This document shows positions 7,908 through 16,141 of a stretch of 64,000 bases of DNA, in pieces. Numbering within the stretch: position 1 is the stretch's first letter; every line of letters starts with the position of its first letter. Under the pieces are notes generated by a model. It saw nothing but the letters and a program-made list of their open reading frames with translations. It was not told the origin of the DNA and searched no databases. This stretch comes from Streptomyces noursei ATCC 11455 (GTDB lineage Bacteria; Actinomycetota; Actinomycetes; Streptomycetales; Streptomycetaceae), in NCBI RefSeq assembly GCF_001704275.1, contig NZ_CP011533.1, forward strand, positions 8,618,001 to 8,682,000. Reading direction: 5' to 3'. The translations under genes and the position numbers were made by a program.

Positions 7908-8117
7908 ATGCAAATAGTTGTGGATCTCACGCGCTGTCAGGGCTATGCGCAGTGTGTGTTTCTCGCGCCCGATGTGTTCCAGCTGCATGGGGAGGAGGGG
8001 CTGCTCTACGTCCCGGCCGTGCCCGACGATCAGCTTGAGCGGGTGCGCCAGGCCGTGGCTGCGTGCCCCGTCCAAGCCATCCTCATGGGCAAGGAGGTGA
8101 GCGCCGGTGCCGAGTGA
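7908..8117 (+). CDS. [3Fe-4S] ferredoxin of a P450 electron-transfer cassette
   Basis: 69 residues. The cluster motif is CQGYAQC followed by ACPVQAI. The position of the second cysteine of a [4Fe-4S] site is Tyr, which is the P450-partner type expected to hold a [3Fe-4S] cluster. The ATG at 7908 is preferred over the GTG at 7902 because GGAGGG is then 10 nt away and the paralogue at 40315 starts at the same residue. Its 3' end overlaps the reductase start by 11 nt. It should carry electrons from the reductase (8107) to the P450 (9512). Confidence 0.93.
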   Translation: MQIVVDLTRCQGYAQCVFLAPDVFQLHGEEGLLYVPAVPDDQLERVRQAVAACPVQAILMGKEVSAGAE

Positions 8118-9480
8118 CCTGCGGGACGCCCGCATCGTCATCGTAGGCGCTTCGCTGGCCGGGTTGAGGGCGGCGGAGACGCTGCGGGAGGAGGGGTTCG
8201 CCGGTTCCCTCACCGTGGTGGGGGACGAGCCCCGTCCGCCCTATGACCGGCCTCCGCTGTCCAAGCAGGTGCTGATCGGCGATGTGCCGGCGGAGGCAAC
8301 GGCGCTGCCGATGCGCCGCGATCCGGATGCCGAATGGCGGCTCGGAGTGGCCGCCACCGGCCTGGACCTGCTGGAGAAGCGGGTGATGCTCGCCGACGGC
8401 GAGTCGCTGTCGTACGACCGCTTGCTGATCGCCACCGGGACCCGGGCACGTCCCTGGCCCAACCCGGAGGAGGGCGCGTTGCAGGGGGTGTTCACCCTGC
8501 GCACCATCGACGACGCCACCGGGCTGGCCGAGGCGCTGGCCGCCGGGCCGAGGCGGGTGCTGGTCATCGGCGCGGGCTTCACCGGCTCCGAGATCGCCTC
8601 TGCCTGTCGGGAGCGGGGACTGGACGTCACGGTCGCCGAACGTGGCCCCGCCCCTCTGGTGGGCGCGCTCGGCGGAACGTTGTCCAGGCTCGCGACCCTG
8701 ATGCACCGCGGGCACGGCGTGGACCTGCGCTGTGGGGTGACGGTCACCGCTCTGCACGGAGACGGGAACGGCCGGTTCACCGGCGCCGACCTCTCCGACG
8801 GCACCCGAGTCGAGGCGGACGTGTGCGTGGTCGCACTGGGAGCGGTGCGCAACGTCGAGTGGTTGGCCGAGTCCGGGTTGGCGGCGGGGCGGCGCGGGGT
8901 CGCCTGTGACGCCGGCTGCCAGGCATTCAACATGTACGGGATCGTCATCAACGACGTCTTCGTGGCCGGCGACGTCTCCCGCTTCCCCCATCCACTGTTC
9001 GGATACCAGATGCTGTCCCTGGAACACTGGGGCAACGCGGTCGCGCAGGCCGAGGTGGCGGCCCACAACATGCTCAATCCGGGGCCCCTGCAACGCCCCC
9101 ACCTCACCATCCCGACGTTCTGGTCGACCCAGTTCGGGCTCAACATCAAGTCGGTGGGCGTGCCCACCTACTCCGACCACGTGGTCATCGCGCAGGGTTC
9201 GCTGGAGGCGAGCCGACTGGCGATGGTGTACGGCTACCGAGGACGGGTCACCGCGGCTGTCACCGTCGACATGGGCAAGGCCCTCGACTACTACCGCCAC
9301 TTGATCGAGACGGCGGCCGAGTTCCCGCCCCCGCCCGGCGCGGCGGACCGTGCCATCGCGGCCGACATCCCGATTCCGTCCGACGTGCCGGATCCCAAGG
9401 GGCTGTCTCACGAGCCCGTCGTGGCGCTCACCGGATATCTGCCCGATCGCCGGCTGATGGTGGTGCAGCCGGCCGGCTGA
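8107..9480 (+). CDS. FAD-dependent ferredoxin reductase
   Basis: 457 residues. Two Rossmann folds are clear: VIVGASLAGLRAAETLREEG for FAD and LVIGAGFTGSEIASACRERG for NAD(P)H. PPYDRPPLSKQVL follows the first, and DVFVAGDVSRFPHPL near residue 280-290 is the second FAD motif. This is the putidaredoxin/rhodocoxin-reductase type. The C-terminal 60 residues extend beyond the core, as in the paralogue at 38725. It starts at GTG inside the ferredoxin stop region, so the two are coupled, and the P450 follows after 31 nt. Confidence 0.93.
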   Translation: MPSDLRDARIVIVGASLAGLRAAETLREEGFAGSLTVVGDEPRPPYDRPPLSKQVLIGDVPAEATALPMRRDPDAEWRLGVAATGLDLLEKRVMLADGESLSYDRLLIATGTRARPWPNPEEGALQGVFTLRTIDDATGLAEALAAGPRRVLVIGAGFTGSEIASACRERGLDVTVAERGPAPLVGALGGTLSRLATLMHRGHGVDLRCGVTVTALHGDGNGRFTGADLSDGTRVEADVCVVALGAVRNVEWLAESGLAAGRRGVACDAGCQAFNMYGIVINDVFVAGDVSRFPHPLFGYQMLSLEHWGNAVAQAEVAAHNMLNPGPLQRPHLTIPTFWSTQFGLNIKSVGVPTYSDHVVIAQGSLEASRLAMVYGYRGRVTAAVTVDMGKALDYYRHLIETAAEFPPPPGAADRAIAADIPIPSDVPDPKGLSHEPVVALTGYLPDRRLMVVQPAG

Positions 9481-9511
9481 GCCACTTCCCGTCCCACCAC
9501 GAGGAGCCACC

Positions 9512-10711
9512 ATGGACTCCGAGACCTTGCTGTCACGCATCACCGACTACGCGAACCGCCCCAATCCCTACCCGCTGTACGCAGAACTCCGCGAAGCCGG
9601 CCCCGTCGTGCGCCAGGCGGACGGCAGCTATCTGGTCGGCACCTACCACCACATCGGCGCCCTGCTCCACGACCCCCGGATGAGCGCCGACGAGCGTGTG
9701 CGTACCACTCCGCCGCCGCCGGAAAAGATCAGGGACCCGTCGTTCCTCCGGCTCGACGACCCCGAGCACCACCGGCTGCGCACGCTGGCCATGCGGCCGT
9801 TCGGCCCCCCGCACACTCCGGGCCGGGTCAACGCCATGCGTGGTGAGATCGCCCGGATCACGACGGAACTGCTGGAGGCGCTCCCGACCGATCGGCAGAT
9901 CGACATCGTGGACGACTTCGCCTACCCGCTGCCCGTCACTGTGATCTGCCGACTGCTCGGCGTCCCGCGCGAGGACGAACCGCGGTTCCGGGTGTGGGCC
10001 GACGCCCTGGTCGCCGCCGCCGACGTGCGGCCGGACGAGGACACCATCGCACAGGACGAGGCGGGCAGGCGGGCCGGGAACGAAATGAGCCAGTACCTGC
10101 TGGACCTCGCCGAGCAGCGGCGCGGCGAGCCGACCGACGACATGCTCTCCGCCTTCGTCAACGAGCCGGATCGATCCCTGCGGCTCACCCCCGAGGAGCT
10201 CACGGCAACCGCTACGCTACTGCTCATCGCGGGACACGAGACCACGGTCAACCTGATCACCAACGGGGTGCTCACCCTGCTGCGCCACCCCGAGCAACTG
10301 GACCTGTTGCGCCGCGAACCCCATCTGCTGCCGCAGGCCGTGGAGGAGCTGCTGCGGTACGAACCCCCGGTACACATGCGGGAGCGGACGCCCCTGGCCG
10401 ACATCGAGGTGGCCGGTACCACGATCCCGGCGGGCACATCCGTCGTGCTGGCCCTGGCCTCGGGCAATCGTGACCCCAAGCAGTTCCACGAGCCCGATCG
10501 CTTCGACCCCACCCGCCGGGACGTCGAGCATCTGAGCTTCGGCAGCGGCATCCACCTGTGCTTCGGCGGACCGCTCGCCCGGATCGAGGCCGACACCGCA
10601 CTCGGTGCACTGCTTCCCCGCCTGGGCGCGGCCCGCCTGGTCCAGGATCCGCCTCCGTACCGGCAGAACGCCATGCTGCGCGGTCCTCGCCACCTGCCCG
10701 TCCAACTGTGA
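9512..10711 (+). CDS. cytochrome P450
   Basis: 399 residues, normal for a soluble bacterial P450. The I-helix oxygen-binding motif is LIAGHETTVN, the K-helix ExxR is EELLRYEPP, and the heme-thiolate loop is FGSGIHLCFGG. It is the last gene of a ferredoxin-reductase-P450 operon and has GAGGAG before the ATG. The P450 at 37446 is a close paralogue with the same N-terminal pattern (ETLL.RI..Y.NR). CYP105/CYP107-type enzymes hydroxylate macrolides, terpenes or xenobiotics; the substrate cannot be predicted here because no biosynthetic core gene is adjacent. Confidence 0.95.
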   Translation: MDSETLLSRITDYANRPNPYPLYAELREAGPVVRQADGSYLVGTYHHIGALLHDPRMSADERVRTTPPPPEKIRDPSFLRLDDPEHHRLRTLAMRPFGPPHTPGRVNAMRGEIARITTELLEALPTDRQIDIVDDFAYPLPVTVICRLLGVPREDEPRFRVWADALVAAADVRPDEDTIAQDEAGRRAGNEMSQYLLDLAEQRRGEPTDDMLSAFVNEPDRSLRLTPEELTATATLLLIAGHETTVNLITNGVLTLLRHPEQLDLLRREPHLLPQAVEELLRYEPPVHMRERTPLADIEVAGTTIPAGTSVVLALASGNRDPKQFHEPDRFDPTRRDVEHLSFGSGIHLCFGGPLARIEADTALGALLPRLGAARLVQDPPPYRQNAMLRGPRHLPVQL

Positions 10712-10903
10712 CGTTGTCAGAACGGGTCGGGGCGCGGCCGGAGCCGTAGCGTGACGACGCCCGACCAGGAACTCGAATACAAATCGATTCGGAGTCGTCG
10801 GTGAATCGCCGGCTCCCGGAACGACCGGATTCGCGAATCTCGTGGAAGGCGAGCGGGTGCTGGACTTCCCCGGCGAGGAGTCCGTGGCCTGGCTCGACCA
10901 TGT

Positions 10904-11149
10904 CTACTTCGCGTCGCCGGGGAGGTTCTGGAGGGTGTGCTGAGCGGGGGGCTGGCCCTGGCCCGCCTGGGCGGTTGCCGTGGGCTGCTCCTCTTCTTCC
11001 TTCATCGCCTTCATTTCGCTCTTCAGGATGCGCGCGGACTTGCCGAGTGCGCGCGCTGCATCGGGAAGTCTCTTGGAGCCGAATACGACGACGCCGACGA
11101 TGATTACGAGCACCAGGTGCCACGGTTCTAGCGCGTTACGGAACATCAT
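10904..11149 (-). CDS. tatA: TatA-type twin-arginine translocase subunit
   Basis: 81 residues with the TatA plan: a short N-terminal transmembrane helix ([16 protein letters not shown]), the hinge, an amphipathic helix ([20 protein letters not shown]) and a polar tail rich in Glu, Gln and Pro. It would form the pore for folded proteins; a Tat substrate (the multicopper oxidase) is encoded nearby. Two adjacent ATGs (11149 and 11146) are possible. The core tatA/tatC of Streptomyces normally lie elsewhere, so this may be an extra copy. The 5' leader consists of five 11-bp direct repeats. Confidence 0.9.
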   Translation of the reverse strand: MMFRNALEPWHLVLVIIVGVVVFGSKRLPDAARALGKSARILKSEMKAMKEEEEQPTATAQAGQGQPPAQHTLQNLPGDAK

Positions 11150-11160
11150 TCTTCGCTTTC

Positions 11161-11215
11161 TCACCGAGTTCTCGCAGAATTCTTGCCGAGTTCTCACCGA
11201 GTTCTTACCGAGGTG
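11161..11215. repeat. five 11-bp tandem repeats in the tatA leader
   Basis: Units starting at 11161, 11172, 11183, 11194 and 11205 follow the pattern TCACCGAGTTC (minus strand GAACTCGGTGA), with 0-5 changes each. The array ends 12 nt before the tatA start codon. The period is close to one turn of DNA, so it could be a protein-binding array; slippage is the simpler explanation. Confidence 0.8.
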
Positions 11216-11393
11216 GGCGGCAAGATATGGCCAGCCGAGCGGACAACTGTCCGGGCTTTGTACTGGCAGAGATCTTAACGCCCAAAAGTGAAGGCAGAGT
11301 TCCCGCCCCGCGCCCACCGTATCCGCGGAGTGTCGATTTGTTTCGGCAGCGTCATAACCCGCGGAATTGCGGGGACTCGCCTTAGGGGGCGTC

Positions 11394-11482
11394 TCACGTG
11401 GCAGGTTTCGCGAGCTTCTTGTAGCAGGTCAGGGCAACGGCCAGGCTGAGAAAGGCGAGGAAGTGCGTTCGTATCGGACGGT
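11394..11482 (-). pseudogene. 3' remnant of an IS5-family transposase
   Basis: The minus strand reads TVRYER and, after a frameshift, [20 protein letters not shown] ending in KPAT and a TGA at 11394-11396. This matches the conserved C-terminus of Streptomyces IS5-type transposases (RYER..HFLAFL.LA..LTCYK). Just outside the stop is GGGGGCGTCTCA-type sequence that may be the element's end. Only about 28 codons remain and the element is dead. It abuts the stop codon of the YqeY-like gene. Confidence 0.72.
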
Positions 11483-11485
11483 CAG

Positions 11486-11848
11486 TTAGACGGTGGCCGG
11501 ACCGTCGAGGAAGCCGAGCAGCACGGCGGCCTCCGCGCGGAGCTGCGCGGCACGCTCGGCATGCGCGGGCGCCGTCAACTGCGCCGCCACCTCCAGTCGT
11601 TCGGCGGCCTCGGCCCGTACGACGGCCACCACGCCGTGCTCGCTCAGCTCGCGCCGCGCTGCTTCGGTGGCGCCGACACCGACCGGCGCATGCTCCAGGG
11701 CAGCGCCGCGGAGCGCGGCTTCGTCCACGGGTACCGCCTCGGCGTTGTCCAGTGCGGCAAGTGTCGAGCGCAGCGCACTCACCGCGGCCTTGTCGCGGGC
11801 GCGCATCGCTTCGGGCAGGGCTTGACGCATACGGAGACGTAGGGACAT
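11486..11848 (-). CDS. GatB/YqeY-like protein
   Basis: 120 residues. The N-terminus MSLRLRMRQALPEAMRARDK followed by AVSALRSTLAALDNAEAV is typical of actinobacterial YqeY-domain proteins, small helical relatives of the C-terminal domain of the GatB amidotransferase subunit. The helix REAEERLEVAAQ-like region (residues 75-105) follows. The role is unknown. The TAA stop lies only a few nt from the IS5 remnant, so the natural C-terminus may have been replaced on insertion. It is a single gene. Confidence 0.7.
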   Translation of the reverse strand: MSLRLRMRQALPEAMRARDKAAVSALRSTLAALDNAEAVPVDEAALRGAALEHAPVGVGATEAARRELSEHGVVAVVRAEAAERLEVAAQLTAPAHAERAAQLRAEAAVLLGFLDGPATV

Positions 11849-12090
11849 GTCGGTGACCCTATGGCCGTGCCGCGTTGCTCCACAACGCGATTCCTGTGCG
11901 GCAGTACGCCCGGTTCTCGTGTCGCATCCCTACGACCGGTCGGGCGGGTCTCGGCCCGAACGGTGCCCCTTCCGCGGGTTCGTGGACGGTGCGGGAAGTT
12001 TGCCCGGCGAGGCGTGCTCGTGTGTCAGGGTGGCGATGGGAGAACTCGTGGGTGCGTACACGCATCCGGACCTGAGAGCGTTGGGGAGCG

Positions 12091-13242
12091 GTGACGGTGG
12101 CGATGCGGGAATTTCCGCTGGTGGGCGGGCCGGTGGAGTTACGGGGTGCGCTGGACCTGGAGAGGACGCAGACGGGGGTGATGCCTCGCCGGTTGCCCGC
12201 GTGGACCAAGGAGCAGTACCAGGACCCGTCGGTCTACGGGGTGACGCTGATGCCTTCAGGGGTGCGGCTGGTGTTCCGCACTGATGCGCGTGAGTTGGAG
12301 TTCGAGGTGCTCACCTCCACCGGGCAGCTCGACAGCGACCCCGAACCCCGCCCGACCGGGATGCTGGAACTGCTGGTGGACGGTGTCCATGCCGGGCGCC
12401 GACAAGCACCCATAGGCAATGTGGTGCGCATGGCGGGCCCCGGGGCCGCGCAGCGACTGGTCCCGGGAGAGCCGGGGACCGTACGGTTCACCGGGCTGCT
12501 GGCCGGCATGAAGAACGTCGAGCTGTGGCTGCCGCAGCAGACCCCCACCGAGCTGGTGGCACTCCGTGCCGACGGCGAGGTGCTGGCGCCGCCGCCGGAC
12601 GGTCGGCGCCGCTGGGTGCACCACGGCAGTTCCATCAGCCACTGCCTCGAAGCCGACGGCCCGACCGGCACCTGGCCGGTGGTGGCGGCCTCGCTCGGCG
12701 GAGTGGAGGCGATCAACCTCAGCCAGGCGGGCAACGACATGCTCGACCCCTATGTCGCCCGGACGATCCGCGATCTGCCCGCCGAGCTGATCAGCCTCAA
12801 GGTGGGCATCAACATCGTGGGCCTGACCACCTTCCGGCTGCGGACGTTCGGCCCGGCGGTGCACGGGTTCCTGGACACGATCCGGGACGGGCACCCGGAC
12901 ACCCCGCTGCTGTTGGTGTCCCCGGTGAGCTGTCCGGCACTTGAGGCCACCCCCGGTCCGACCGCGACGGGCCCGGACGGGAAGATCACGGCCCTGGGCG
13001 ACCCGGCCGATGTGGCCTCCGGGGCGTTGACGCTGAAGGTGGTCCGCGACGAACTGGCCCGAATCGTCGCGGCCCGGCGAGCACACGATCCCCACCTGCA
13101 CTATCTCGACGGACGCGAACTGCTCGGCCCGGACGACGTGGACGACCTCGCCGACGGCCTGCACCCCAACGCCGCCGCATACCGCCGGATGGGCAAGCGC
13201 TTCGCCGCGCATGCCTTCGCCGAGGACGGCCCGTTCCGCTGA
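12091..13242 (+). CDS. SGNH/GDSL-family hydrolase
   Basis: 383 residues, cytosolic (no signal peptide). An N-terminal beta-rich accessory domain (about 1-165) precedes the SGNH core. Block I is HHGSSISHC, with Ser in place of Asp in GDS, block II contains NLSQAGND, block III is KVGINIVG, and block V is DGLHPNAAAYRRMG with the catalytic Asp/His. This arrangement is found in Streptomyces 'GDSL family lipase' proteins and suggests an ester or acetyl-ester substrate. GTG at 12091 or 12097 are both possible starts. No partner gene lies next to it. Confidence 0.88.
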   Translation: MTVAMREFPLVGGPVELRGALDLERTQTGVMPRRLPAWTKEQYQDPSVYGVTLMPSGVRLVFRTDARELEFEVLTSTGQLDSDPEPRPTGMLELLVDGVHAGRRQAPIGNVVRMAGPGAAQRLVPGEPGTVRFTGLLAGMKNVELWLPQQTPTELVALRADGEVLAPPPDGRRRWVHHGSSISHCLEADGPTGTWPVVAASLGGVEAINLSQAGNDMLDPYVARTIRDLPAELISLKVGINIVGLTTFRLRTFGPAVHGFLDTIRDGHPDTPLLLVSPVSCPALEATPGPTATGPDGKITALGDPADVASGALTLKVVRDELARIVAARRAHDPHLHYLDGRELLGPDDVDDLADGLHPNAAAYRRMGKRFAAHAFAEDGPFR

Positions 13243-13329
13243 TCGACCGGGTGGGCGGCCGGGGCAGGAGCGCGTCACGAGCTCAACGGAACGGTGACCG
13301 GGGTGCGTTCCGTCCCGGCGCCCTGGGGG

Positions 13330-13910
13330 TGACGGTACCGGCGACGGTAGGAGGTCGGGGTGAGGCGGACGCGGCGCGGGAGCGGAGTCGTGCACCCGTC
13401 GGTGGAGCGGGTCGCGGCGCTCGGCGCCGACGTCGGCCGCCGCACCGAACTGGTGGAGGGCGCCGATGCCCTGATCGACTGCGCGATCCCGGCGTACGAC
13501 CGGTGGGTCACCTGCCGATGGCGCCGGTGTCGGCCAAGGGCGAGGCGCGCGCCCGCGCCCGCCGTCAATCTGCCGGTGCGCGAACTGACCTAGGGCGCTT
13601 CTGATGGATCTCCGTGGAAGAAGGAGCGGCGCCTGGTGCGTGCGATCGCAAGGCGCCGGGATGTCTTCATAGCGGAGCTATGGGGGCATTTCGGCAACGC
13701 CGCGAGCGTGCGTGGCAGGCGCCGCGACGCCGCGGAGATCCATCAGAAGCGCCCTAGCGGCTCGCGCAACTGACGGATGCTCCGATCCCGCAGCCGGAGC
13801 GACTGGACCGCGCCACGCTCGCCGCTCGGGCGGTGGAGCCGCCGGTGCTGGGCGAATTCGTCGAGATGCCCTACGCCACCGAGAGCCCCCACGCGGGGCG
13901 CGGGCTTCGA
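13330..13910 (+). pseudogene. decayed NAD-dependent epimerase/dehydratase gene
   Basis: Fragments in order match extended SDR proteins: ELVEGADALIDCAIPAYDRW (frame of 13390), then, in another frame, PMAPVSAKGEARARA, then after an inserted palindromic element LAQLTDAP and EPPVLGEFVEMPYATESP. The family has ADVVYHCANPPYHRW, TPxRPxxVKG and FSPxxREFVEMLYEFE at the same order. The middle third is missing, at least one frameshift is present, and the 168-bp element at 13590-13757 splits the remainder. The gene is dead. Confidence 0.65.
13590..13757. mobile_element. 168-bp palindromic MITE-like element
   Basis: The outer 25 bp (13590-13614, beginning CTAGGGCGCTTCTGATGGAT) are a perfect inverted copy of 13733-13757, and the match continues with one mismatch. 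Inner arms also pair (GCGGCGCCTG with CAGGCGCCGC), and the centre is CATAGC-GGA-GCTATG. It codes for no protein. CTAG at both ends may be a target duplication or part of the repeat. It looks like a non-autonomous element mobilised by a transposase encoded elsewhere. Confidence 0.85.
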
Positions 13911-13922
13911 ACGGCGGCCGGG

Positions 13923-14162
13923 TCAGCCCGCGTAGGTGAGTTGGACGAGGGTGATCTCGGTGTCACCGATGAGGATGACGCCGGCGACGTGGCTGCGGGC
14001 GATGGTGCGCATGACCCCGTCGTCGGTCCCGTAGGGCTCGGAGTGGGACGGCGGGTCGATCAACGCGTCCAGCAGGAGCACCGACAGGTCCTGACGTGCC
14101 TCCTCGGGCAGGGACTTGTACGTGGCGTGGAGGGCCGGGTCGAGGTGGAGCCGATAGGTCAC
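13923..14162 (-). CDS. RelE/ParE-toxin-like small protein
   Basis: 79 residues: YRLHLDPALHATYKSLPEEA, a helical hairpin ending in DALIDPP, then three strands (GVMRTIARSHVAGVILI and DTEITLVQLTYAG). This helix-helix-beta order with a closing strand is the RelE/ParE fold. Conserved catalytic residues of RelE are not obvious. GTG at 14162 overlaps the TGA of the upstream gene (GTGA), the coupling typical of antitoxin-toxin pairs. The toxin role is inference from size, fold and coupling. Confidence 0.6.
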   Translation of the reverse strand: MTYRLHLDPALHATYKSLPEEARQDLSVLLLDALIDPPSHSEPYGTDDGVMRTIARSHVAGVILIGDTEITLVQLTYAG

Positions 14163-14467
14163 GCGGCGCCCCGTCCGCGGGAGTCGTCGCCGGCGGCGGA
14201 GCGCAGTTCCTCGGCGCTCAGATCGATCAGACCGGCGCGGTAGGAGGAGGGGAGGTGCCCGGACCCGCGGACGGCGGTCCGCAGATCCTCGACCCGTTCG
14301 CGGTCGGCCTCGAAGGTCTCGATGAACGTGACCCAACGGTTCAGGACGGCCGGTACGTCTTGGACATCGGTGAAGGTGATCTCCCGCATGAACGTCGCTC
14401 GCAGCTCGGAATGCGGCAGGGCGTGGGCGATGCCGTCGACGGTCCACGACCGACCGGAGCTGCTCAT
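14159..14467 (-). CDS. antitoxin-like partner of the RelE/ParE-like protein
   Basis: 102 residues from an ATG with GGAGG 5 nt upstream. The N-terminus (WTVDGIAHALPHSELRATFM) is helical, the middle FTDVQDVPAVLNRWVTFIETFEADRER is a long amphipathic region, and the tail is Ser/Arg/Gly-rich and probably flexible. I see no classical HTH or AbrB motif. It ends inside the start of the toxin-like gene, so it is the first gene of a two-gene unit. The function is inferred from the arrangement only. Confidence 0.6.
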   Translation of the reverse strand: MSSSGRSWTVDGIAHALPHSELRATFMREITFTDVQDVPAVLNRWVTFIETFEADRERVEDLRTAVRGSGHLPSSYRAGLIDLSAEELRSAAGDDSRGRGAA

Positions 14468-14620
14468 CGGATCCTCCACACGACCTGCTGGCGCGGATGC
14501 GCGCGTCCACGGTAGCAATCCGCGGGTGCGGGCGGAGAGCGACCCGGGCGGTGCTGGACCGCCGGTACGAGGGTCGGGCCGAGGACGGAGGCGTGCGGCG
14601 TGGGCGTGGGTCCGGCGGCG

Positions 14621-15328
14621 TCAGATCCAGTACGGCGCCCGCGGGACCGGGCCGGGGCCGGTGGTGGTCAGGCCCGTGCCGTTGGTGCGGCCGGTGAGCC
14701 AGCCGAGGAGGTCGGCCTGGGTGCCCGTGATGGTCGGTCCGCCGGTGCCCAGTTCCTGGGCCAGTCCGGTGTCCGTCGCCTCGATGCGCAGCGGCGGGAC
14801 GTCGGCACGTCGGCGCTGGGCTTCGAGGAGGTCCTCGATGATCCAACGGCCGGCCTGGAGCGGTATGTCGGCGAAGGTGTAGCCGGCGACCAAGTCGGCG
14901 TGGTGGACCTCCAGTTCGCGCAGTCGGGTGGGCACCAGGGTGCCGGGGGTGCGCAGTTCGCCGGTGCGCATCCGCACCTCGTGGTACCAGGCGGCGTCCG
15001 GCAGGGTGCGCACGGCATGGTCGAACCGCTCGGCGGCGGCCACGACATCGGCCGCCAACTCCCGGACGGGGCGGCGGGCGCCGGCCTCGATCTCGGCGGC
15101 CCGGGCGTCCATGCCGGCGTACTGCGGGGTTTCCACACCGGTGCGGGCCCAGGCCAGCAGCCGGCAGAGGCTGTCGGTGGCGCGCGCGACATGGGTGATG
15201 ACATGGCCGCGGGTCCACGGCGGCACCAGCGTGGCGCCGGCGATGTCCGCGTCGGCGAGTGCCTGGACGGTCTGCAGGAAGCGGTCCGTGGACGCGGTGA
15301 TGGGGCCCAGCGCCTCGGCCTTGTGCAT
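14621..15328 (-). CDS. maleylpyruvate isomerase family, mycothiol-dependent enzyme
   Basis: 235 residues. The N-terminal DinB-like four-helix domain carries PPWTRGHVITHVARATDSL, the family signature whose His residues bind the metal. The C-terminal domain (about 150-235) ends with LLGWLTGRTNG, also typical. These enzymes use mycothiol to isomerise or conjugate substrates, for example in gentisate breakdown, but most Streptomyces members have unknown substrates. The ATG at 15328 is chosen because the helical domain begins there. No aromatic-degradation genes are adjacent. Confidence 0.88.
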   Translation of the reverse strand: MHKAEALGPITASTDRFLQTVQALADADIAGATLVPPWTRGHVITHVARATDSLCRLLAWARTGVETPQYAGMDARAAEIEAGARRPVRELAADVVAAAERFDHAVRTLPDAAWYHEVRMRTGELRTPGTLVPTRLRELEVHHADLVAGYTFADIPLQAGRWIIEDLLEAQRRRADVPPLRIEATDTGLAQELGTGGPTITGTQADLLGWLTGRTNGTGLTTTGPGPVPRAPYWI

Positions 15329-15450
15329 CTCAGCCCTCGCAAGCCGGCGGGATGACGCGTCCCCCATCGGGGCACGTTATTCACATTGCGGAACCTTGAA
15401 TCCGTATGTTGGTAGTGCATGCGGACTCTAGGCGGCGCGCTTCGACCGCG

Positions 15451-15987
15451 TCAACCACCCGTCCAGCGCGCGAGAAGGTCCCCAACCGCCCTGATATTGC
15501 TGGTGATGGGCGCCGCCGCCGACTCCTCGTCGCGGCGGCGCCGGGTCGCCGCCGCGACGATCGCGCCATGTCCGAGCCGGACGCCCGACAGCATCGTCGG
15601 CCGGCAGCCGGAGCGGACGTCGTGGCCGACCACCGTGTCACCGCGTCCGGGCAGGTCACCACGGAGATCTCCGTGGTCGCTCCAGGGTCCGCCCGTGATC
15701 GGGAACGGGAATGCCGAGGGGGCGTCAACCCGGTGGTCGGTACCGCTCATGATGGATCGCACCCCTTCGCCCGGGGCGCGGAACTTCCCGGTCGCCAACC
15801 TCTCCGGCCCGTAGGGGTACAGCACGTTGCGGGTCTCGAAGGACGAGGGACCGTCCGGATCGCCGTAGCGGGAGAAGTCCTCATCCTCGGTCAGCGGCGA
15901 GGTGACCAGCGGTTTCAGCAGTACCGCCCGCGGTTGCCCGGTCATCGGGTGCGGCACGGCCGGGGCGGCGGGAACGGGCGGAAGCAT
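15451..15987 (-). pseudogene. decayed Vat/CatB-type xenobiotic O-acetyltransferase
   Basis: The N-terminal part follows the streptogramin/chloramphenicol acetyltransferase family closely: RAVLLKPLVTSP, SFETRNVLYPYGPERLATGK, then MSGTDHRVDAPSAFPFP, keeping the catalytic His (DHR). After GHGAIVAA the sequence jumps directly to RRRRDEE, losing roughly 30 residues of the last hexapeptide coils and the C-terminal helix, and several hexapeptide positions are changed (GKFRAPGEGV, DVRSGCRPTM). It is therefore probably nonfunctional. It is still an open frame of about 178 codons. Confidence 0.7.
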
Positions 15988-16141
15988 TGGCACCGGACGT
16001 CAACTCCTCGCGCGGCGGCGGAGGAAAAAGCGCACCGTGATCGCAAACCGTCGGCGCCGCACTTCTCCGATTTTGGCGCATAAGGCGCTGCCGCCGGCCC
16101 CCGTCCGCAACCGCTCCGCGGGGCGAGGAGTCCTAACGGAC

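Noticed and set aside
10800..10942. Plus-strand frame reading FANLVEGERVLDFPGEESVA before tatA's end
   Set aside because: It looks gene-like but is short, overlaps the tatA 3' end, has no start signal and no recognised family; at best a remnant.
11318..11393. Possible rRNA or tRNA sequence in the AT-richer gap after tatA
   Set aside because: No cloverleaf or rRNA signature; the neighbouring sequence is an IS5 remnant.
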